64,000 nucleotides of DNA from Lucinisca nassula (Eukaryota; Mollusca; Bivalvia; Lucinida; Lucinidae). The translations under genes and the position numbers were made by a program. Below are positions 57,489 to 64,000 of this stretch, piece after piece. The notes beneath the pieces are model-generated. The model made no database searches. It was not told the origin of the DNA and saw nothing but the letters and a program-made list of their open reading frames with translations. Position 1 is the stretch's first letter; every line of letters starts with the position of its first letter. Location of the stretch: NCBI GenBank assembly GCA_963580285.1, contig OY757021.1, forward strand, positions 96,273,221 to 96,337,220, written 5' to 3'.

Positions 57489-58027
57489 GTATCAAAGGTA
57501 CCCTAAGAAAGTGGCATTAGAGTATGATAAATTCTATACCAATGAAAAGCAAAAATAAAAAAATAATTACACTACACAAATGTACACTGTGGTGTAGCCA
57601 GTCTTAATTATTAATGTAACGTTACACCGACTGAATGAAGGAAACGTTACACCCGGAAACGTTTCCTTCAAAATATGATGGTACATGTACACCGGTAATG
57701 AAGATCATTTACACTATGGTGTAAACTTTCCGTCGATTTACAGGTGCGTAATTACACCATTTATCTGGATAAATAGCCGGCTATTCGGTGAAAAGTTACC
57801 GAGCATACAATGGAGATAACTTACACCAAAACTGGTGGCAGCTCAGCTGCCACCAGTTTTGGTGTAATGTTTCCATTATTTTTTTACAGTGTTGTCAGCA
57901 GCCTAATGGAAGGCGACGGTTCATCTAGACAAGCTGAACCGCAGTCATGCTGAAAAATTAGACTGTGTACGAATTACAAAACAGATTGCTATTTTTGGAT
58001 TTCATTTCTCTTGAAATCAGGTGGTTG

Positions 58028-58319
58028 ATTATTGGGTTAAATGTCCCCGTCAACACTCGATTTAGGTCATTTTGGAGTCGTTGCTTCCAATTTCATGGGA
58101 CTTTTACCCGACATTGAGATGAAATGACATCTCAATCCCTGCCGCCTAATGGAACCAATAGGGTTATATGCATGGACGTTCCGACTCGCACCACTTTGCC
58201 TGGGTAGGCTTAGATCTTCTTAGCGGTTTATCAGCACTCATGTGTGGTCAATTTCAGTTTTGCGTGGCAGCATCATGCAGTCCAATCTATGCTTCAAGCC
58301 CCCCGATGAGCGGGGGCCG
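58028..58319 (-). repeat. SINE A, near full length
   Basis: TTAAATGTCCCCGTCAACAC to AAGCCCCCCGATGAGCGGGGG. The CAAA tail is lost. Confidence 0.88.
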
Positions 58320-58560
58320 TTAAACGGCTCATATAATGTTTCTGCATGGGAAGTTCAAACGTATAAAATGCGGTTTGCTACCATGTATATGATACAGGCA
58401 TATTTGAAAACGACGATCAACATCCGCATGATATGTAGAACCAGCATTTCTTTTTCTTTTAAATATTTTCCATATTTTTGCTTGAAAACATAGATTGTTG
58501 GTACTCGTTAGAACCGACTTATGCTTTCAATACCACAGTAGACCTGGTGTGCAGTACACG

Positions 58561-58662
58561 GAGCTGTCTTGCCGTTGCAGAATTTGGCGTCTCACATATG
58601 ACCCGAGCGAGGCGCGAACCACGGCGGTAAGAAACCTAATAATTAAGTCAGCGCTCTTAACC
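58561..58662 (-). repeat. SINE B 5' half
   Basis: GCCGTTGCAGAATTTGGCGT to GAGGCGCGAACCACGG (B box) and GCGCTCTTAACC (A-box side). Confidence 0.82.
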
Positions 58663-58950
58663 CCCCCCCCCCCACCCACCGGGGCTTTGAAAATAGATTA
58701 AAGAAATAGATTAGGCTGCATGATGCTTTCACGCAGAGCTGAAACTGACCACACATGGGTACGTGTACACCGCTTAGAAGGACTAAGCCTGTCCAGGCAA
58801 AGTGGTGTGGGTAAGACTGTCCAATGCTTATAAGCCTTTCGGTTTCATTGGGCGGCATTTCATCTCAATGTCGGGTAAAAATCCCACAAAATTGGAAGCA
58901 ACATCTCAAAAATTACCTAAATAGTGTTGACAGGGACCTCAATTCAAGCA
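58663..58950 (+). repeat. SINE A, near full length
   Basis: It begins in a C run (58661-58672) then ACCGGGGCTTTGAAAATAGA. The end is degraded (GTTGACAGGGACCTCAATTC). Confidence 0.85.
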
Positions 58951-59304
58951 AAATATATAAAGTTTGGTCTTTGATAAACGATCCAACAAGATGCTTTGTC
59001 CTCGAGTTGTTTGGTCTCAACACACAAAGATGAATTCCGATCGAATTTACAACTAAAGTGTTTACTTTGCAATAAAGTTTCTAAACAATGAAATAAAATT
59101 GTCATCGTGTACACTATTGACACGTACAATAAATAAATAAAAGTATTACCCAACCCTAAATTAGTCAACTCAATAATGGCTATAGGCCTACTACGATAGC
59201 ATGTTTGCTGGGGGGCAAAGATTTAGGCATGAAATTGAACTGCAATACGGACTTATTAGGCATCTATCTGCTCAGATTAGAAAAAAACGTCATTTGTCTT
59301 GCTC

Positions 59305-59515
59305 AATTAACCCTTTTTGTACCAAATGGAATCTTCCTCCTTATATACAGCATGCGTCCATTTCAAAATTTAGGGGTGTCAGGTTGTGTTTTCTTCAAAA
59401 TTTATTAGGAAAATGGCTGAACTTTTTGCAAACGGTGTAGGCCCTGATCAGACGCCGCGTTCTGTGGCGTCTGATCTGGGCCTGCACTGTGTTGGGGGGG
59501 GGGGGGGGGGTCCGG
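59305..59515 (+). repeat. MITE-like repeat, GATCTGGGCCTGCACTG family
   Basis: CCTGATCAGACGCCGCG is inverted to GGCGTCTGATCTGGG, and the copy ends in a G run at 59495-59510. Confidence 0.8.
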
Positions 59516-59779
59516 TATGACCAACATTTGTTGTCATTTTAAAAATTTTAAGAGCAGTACAAACATGCTCAAATAAACTGAGCATAAAAAGTATACGTTT
59601 TATAATCTCAGGCCCTGGCCCTGAGGTTATAAAACTTTGTTTCAGACTCAATTCAGCAGAGTATGAAATTAATAATGCTCATGAATATTAAAATACAAAT
59701 GAAAGAGGCAGTTTGTCCTCATATCGGCACAGAATGTTATTTGTCACGCTCATAAATTTTAAAATGCCAACCTCGGGGC

Positions 59780-60975
59780 CTGGTTTCTAACATTTCGTGG
59801 CCAGTTAAAGTCATCCGAAAGGAGGACTAACGATGAGTGCCCTATAATCGCCATGTCCGTCCGTCCGTCCGTTATCAGTTTGTAAAAACCTCTAAAATTG
59901 TATAAAACTACTTGGAATATTTTGATTATGTTGGTAGCAGATAAATATTGACAAAACCTAACAAATAAAATTGTCCAATGCCAGATTTCTTCATAAATAA
60001 CCTCGGCGAGGCATGTCCGTCAGTACAAATCGTTTTAACTTTTAAACTTAAAATATTTTTTTTTATAATTATTGGCATGCAGGTACGTATTGGAAAGATC
60101 TAACAAATTAAATTCCTTTATTAATAGCCTCGCCGAAGCGTGTCCCTCCGTAATCATACTAATCAATTTGTGAAAATCGCTACAATTTTCATTTTTGGTC
60201 AGTTTTGACATGCAGAGACATATAATATTGATAACGGATTTATCAAATGTCAACTTTGTTTACAAATAGATGTTAATCAAACTTATCGCTATAACGCTCA
60301 AACCGCTGGGATTTTTCCCCTGTAAATTCTGACAGATTGAAAAGACCTAACCATTGCTGTTGTCAAATGCCAGACAGACTCGCCGATTTTGATTGATTGA
60401 ACTGGGGTTTAACGTCCCCGTCAACACTATTTAGGTCATTTTGAAGACGTTGCTTCCAACGTTGTGGGACTTTTACCCGACATCGAGATGAAATGACATC
60501 TTAAGCCCTGCCGCCCAATGAAACCAATAGGGTTTATAAGCATAGACGGACCGACTCGCACCGCTTTGCCTGGGCAGGCTAAGATCCTCTAAGCGGTTTA
60601 CCAGTACTCGTTTGTGGGTCGGTTTCAGCTCTGCGTGGAAGCATCATGCAGCCCATATATTTCTTCAAGCCCCGATGAACCAAAAGGCTTACATGTATTG
60701 GATGGTCTGACTCACACCACTTTGCCTGGGCAGGCTTAGTCCTTCTAAACGGTTTACCCGTACCCATGTGTTGCCAGTTACAGCTCGACGTGGAAGCACC
60801 ATGCCGCCCTATCTATTTCGCCAATAGACTCGCCGATGTAAAATGTTAAACAGCTCAGAATATTTTTAAAATTTTTGGCTTCCTGATAGATTTCGTCAAG
60901 ATCTAATCAGTGAACTTGCTATCTCATGCACTAAATTGTGGAATGTTATCAAATGTTGTATATGGGCATATTAGT
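59780..60975 (+). repeat. Hairpin-headed repeat element with SINE insertion
   Basis: ATGTCCGTCCGTCCGTCCG at 59852 leads degenerate units (TGTAAAAACCTC, AAATGCCAGA, CTCGCCGA). Dimeric SINE A is inserted at 60388-60825. Confidence 0.6.
60388..60825 (-). repeat. Dimeric SINE A
   Basis: On the minus strand, a 5' half-monomer (60825-60678) precedes a full monomer (60677-60388). One duplication AGACTCGCCGAT (60376-60387, 60826-60837) encloses both. Confidence 0.88.
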
Positions 60976-60989
60976 ATACATGTACATTA

Positions 60990-61490
60990 ATACATTGTAA
61001 ACTTTACCGCCGAAAAAACTAATATTTTAAGATGTAAAATTGTGATATTTTTCTTATTTCTACTCAAACTATAGATTCTGAGTACCCACAATCTGTATTT
61101 TAGAGCAGAAATAAGAAAAATAACATCTCGAAAACTCGCTTATATTATTTTGACCCCACTGAACCCCAATTTTACGTCGTAAAATCTGGGTTTACAGGGG
61201 TAAATATAAGTTTCTTATTTCTGCTCTAAAATATAGATTATGGGTACTCGTTAGGCCGCCTCGATGAGGCCGTCCTAACGTGTACCCACAATCTATATTT
61301 GAGCAGAAATAAGAAAAATATCACATTTTTTTATCTTAAAATTTTCGTGTTTTTTTTTTTTTCGGCTCCATTTGTATAGGCGTGATTTCGTAAAGAGGTT
61401 TACCCCCTGTAAACCAAAGGTTTATCTATATAAAAGTAGGGTTCAAGGGGGGTCAAAATTATATAGACGTGTTTTCGTGATGTCACGTGA
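60990..61490. repeat. Multi-hairpin MITE cluster
   Basis: ATAGATTATGGGTACTCGTT is inverted at 61278-61301. GTTTACAGGGG and ACCCCAATTTTACG hairpins alternate with CTTATTTCTGCTC linkers. It looks like two overlapping copies. Confidence 0.78.
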
Positions 61491-61655
61491 GGACAAAATG
61501 TTGTTCGAACTCATTTTCAAGATCACGGGAGCACTGTCGGGGCAGCTTTTTTTTCTGAAAAAAAAAAAAAAAGAAAAAACGAAAACAAACTTTCTACTAA
61601 CATTCAATGCCATGCTGTTAGTATTAAATTTATAAACGTTACTTATAATCATTTG

Positions 61656-61935
61656 CCGGCCTCGGTAGCTCAGTCGGATGCGCGTCTGACTGGTGATCAG
61701 GAGGACGCAGGTTCGATACCTGCCGGGGTCGGCAGCATTCTTTCGTGGAGATTGATCATGAAATCTTTTCTACGGTCATTCTCTCCTTCCGCCGATTCAA
61801 GGGCAGTTGTCAGTTTCTGGCGAAAGAATGTGCACTGTACTGGTTAAGCGCTTATGTATAAGCCTGCCCAGGAAAAGTGTGGATAAGTATTAAAACTGAC
61901 TGGCTCAAAAATGACCTAAACAGTGTTGACTGCTG
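61656..61935 (+). repeat. SINE C without its 3' tail
   Basis: tRNA-like head and body to CAGTGTTGACTG; the GGCCGTTAAACC tail is absent. A duplication AATCATTTG is nevertheless present at 61647-61655 and 61936-61944. Confidence 0.88.
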
Positions 61936-62246
61936 AATCATTTGTTGCACCTGTTGACAAAGAAGTATATAAAGAATACAGTACTGAGTGAATATATACA
62001 GCAGATAGTGGTTTAGACTATCACTGACGTAAGACTATCACTGAAGCTGCCCATTAATACAGAATTGCTGAGTGTGCTGAGTGAAGCTTTGTCTAAGCAC
62101 TAAGTGAGTCTATGTCATAGACGGGTGACAGTAGTTGGTGGTCTAGACTATCACTGAAGCCGCCCATGAACATAACAGTACTGAATGATGTTTTGTCTAA
62201 GCACTAAGTGAATCTATGTTATAGAAGGCTGACAGTAGTTAGTGGT

Positions 62247-62549
62247 GCCCATCGGGACTTGGAGAAATAGATTGGGCTGCACGATGCTTCCACGCAGAGC
62301 TGATAACGACCGCACATGAGTACTGGTAATCCGCTTAGAACGTCTAAGCCTGCCCAGGAAAATTGCTGCGAGTCGGCCCGTCCATGCTTATAAACCCTAT
62401 TGGTTTCATTGGGCGGCAGGGATTGAGATGTCATTTCATCTCAATGACGGGTAAAAGTCCCATAAAATTGGAATCAACGCCTCCAAACTGACCTAAATAG
62501 TGTTGATGTGGCCGTTAAACCTCAAATAAAAAAAACACAAAAAAAAACA
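62247..62549 (+). repeat. SINE A, full length, inserted in the satellite
   Basis: A 13-bp duplication AGTAGTTAGTGGT of satellite sequence lies at 62234-62246 and 62550-62562. Confidence 0.93.
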
Positions 62550-62584
62550 AGTAGTTAGTGGTCTAGACTATCACTGAAACTGCC

Positions 62585-62815
62585 CATTAACCCTTTTTGT
62601 ATCAAATGGAATCTTCCTCCTTATACATAGCAGGAGTCCATTTCAAAATTTAGGGGTGTCAAATTGTGTTTTCTTCAAAATTTATTAGGAAAATGGCTGA
62701 ACGTTTTACAAACAGTGTAGGCCCTGATCAGACGCCGAGTTTTGCGGCGTCTGATCTGGGTCTGCACTATTTGCCAACTACCCGTTTTGGGGTTTCTGGT
62801 ACAAAATGGTTTAAT
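62585..62815 (+). repeat. MITE-like repeat, GATCTGGGCCTGCACTG family
   Basis: CCCTTTTTGTATCAAATGGA to GATCAGACGCCGAG, inverted to GGCGTCTGATC, then GGGGTTTCTGGTACAAAATGG. Confidence 0.82.
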
Positions 62816-63860
62816 ATAATATTGCTGAGTGATGCTTTATCTGAGCACTAAGTGAGTTTATGTCATAGAAGGCTGACAGTAGTTGGTGGTCTAGACTATC
62901 ACTGAAGCTGCCCATGAATATAAAACTACTGAGTGATGCTTTGTCTAAGCACTAAGTTAATCTATGTCATAGGAGGCTGTTAGTAGTAAGTGGTCTAGAC
63001 TATCACTGCAGCTGCCCATGAATCTAAAAGTACTGAGTTATGCTTTGTCTAAGCACTAAGTGAATCTATGTCATAGAAGGCTGACAGTAGTTAGTGGTCT
63101 AGACTATCACTGAAGCTGCCCATGAATATAAAAGTACTGTGTGATGCGTTGTCTAAACACTAAGTGAGTCTATGTCATAGAAGGCTGTCTGTAGTTGGTG
63201 GTCTAGACTATCACTGCAGCTGCCCATGAACATAAAAGTACAAAGTACTGAGTGATGCTTTGTGTAAACACCAAGTGAGACTATGCCATAGAGGCTGTCA
63301 GTATAGTTAGTAGTCCAGACTATCACTGCAGCTGCCCATGACTCTAAAAGTACTGAGTGATGCTTTGTCTAAACATAAAGTGAATCTATGCCGTAGGAGG
63401 CTGTCAGTAGTTAGTGTTCTAGACTATCACTGCAGCTGCCCATGAATATAAAAGTACTGGGTGATGCTTTGTCTACGCACTAAGTGAATCTGTGCCAAAG
63501 GAGGTTGTCAGTAGTTAGTGATCTAGACTATCACTGCAGCTGCCCTTGAATATAAAAGTACTGAGCAATGCTTTGTCTAAGCACCACATGAATCTATGTC
63601 ATAGAAGGCTGTCAGTAGTTAGTGGTCTAGACTACCTATGCAGCGGCCAATGAATATAAAAGTACTGAGTGATGCTTTGTCTAAGCACTAAGTGAATCAA
63701 TGCCATAGAAGGCTGTCGGTAATTAGTGGTCTAGACTATCACTGCAGCTGCCCATGAACATAAAGTACTGAGTTGTGCTTTGTTTAAGCATTAAGTTCAT
63801 CTATGTCATAGAAAGCTATCAGTAGTTAGTGATCTATACTATCACTGCAGCTGTCCTTGA

Positions 63861-64000
63861 AAAGAGTGAGTGGGTTTTAGTTTTACGTCCCACCAACAGC
63901 TAAGGTCATACGGAGACGGGACCTCGGTTTTAAGACTCATCCGAAAGTCTGGAGAAGCCCGGGATCGATCCTGCGATCCCTTGTTTACAAGGCGAGTAGC
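63861..64000 (-). repeat. SINE E, cut by the window edge
   Basis: GGTTTTAGTTTTACGTCCCA through CATCCGAAAGTCTGG to GGGATCGATCCTGCGATCCC, the last probably its tRNA-like part. Confidence 0.75.

Larger units (their letters stand above)
53332..57891. mobile_element. CACTA-like non-autonomous transposon, 4.6 kb
   Basis: The ends CACTGTAAAAAATTAGTGG and, inverted, CACTGTAAAAAAATAATGG begin with CACTG, as in the EnSpm/CACTA group. Many subterminal GGTGTAA/TTACACC boxes lie at 53750-54120 and 57560-57870. A TT duplication is possible. No transposase remains. Another transposon and a SINE D are inserted. Confidence 0.7.
62000..63857 (+). repeat. Satellite, 104-bp unit, about 13 copies
   Basis: Each unit has GTGGTCTAGACTATCACTG, AGCTGCCCATGAATATAAAA, GTACTGAGTGATGCTTTGTC and AGCACTAAGTGAATCTATG. 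Neighbouring anchors are mostly exactly 104 bp apart (62997, 63101, 63205). A SINE A (62247-62549) and a MITE-like repeat (62585-62815) interrupt it. Confidence 0.93.

Overview
The window looks like nuclear DNA of a bivalve mollusc, probably a clam-like heterodont (inference). It is AT-rich and crowded with tRNA-derived SINEs, palindromic MITEs, broken LINEs, long microsatellites and one 200-base assembly gap. Exons are separated by introns with GT/AG ends. No prokaryotic or viral gene organisation is visible.

Only one host gene is supported. It lies on the minus strand and encodes an RNA-binding protein of the RBM47/RBM46/A1CF family. A first coding exon (21656-22396) carries RRM1 and RRM2. 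After a 14.7-kb intron comes an RRM3 exon (6749-6929), and after a 3.4-kb intron a third exon (3283-3383). Splice phases match at both junctions, and the gene runs off the left edge. Everything from about 22.5 kb to 64 kb is repeat-derived, with no second host gene recognised.

1-22.5 kb is the RBM47-like gene. Its introns hold nested hAT-like MITEs (3.5-4.6 kb), minisatellite elements (7.1-9.3 and 15.9-18.7 kb), a 3.3-kb inverted-repeat element (9.4-12.7 kb), a cluster of large palindromes (13.6-19.4 kb) and two hammerhead-ribozyme repeats (9.85-10.23 and 20.66-21.47 kb). 23.1-26.7 kb is a dimeric SINE split by a 3.0-kb transposon with roughly 600-bp inverted termini. 27-32 kb holds LINE endonuclease debris and two tandem-array elements. 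32.4-44.3 kb holds pieces of at least four LINEs plus nested SINEs. 45.2-49.9 kb holds two more hammerhead repeats, a GC-rich 1.1-kb TIR insertion with a TATA box and a 161-codon ORF, and the gap. 53.3-57.9 kb is a CACTA-like element with a second transposon nested in it. 62.0-63.9 kb is a 104-bp satellite.

The strongest candidate for an unusual system is the retrozyme-like family: tandem repeats of 383 or about 245-260 bp, each carrying a type-I hammerhead. Two units at 20983-21411 and one at 9934-9978 keep a complete core, so a transcript of the array should self-cleave into unit-length RNAs. The other copies show graded decay. All functional statements are inferences from sequence reading; no search or folding program was run.
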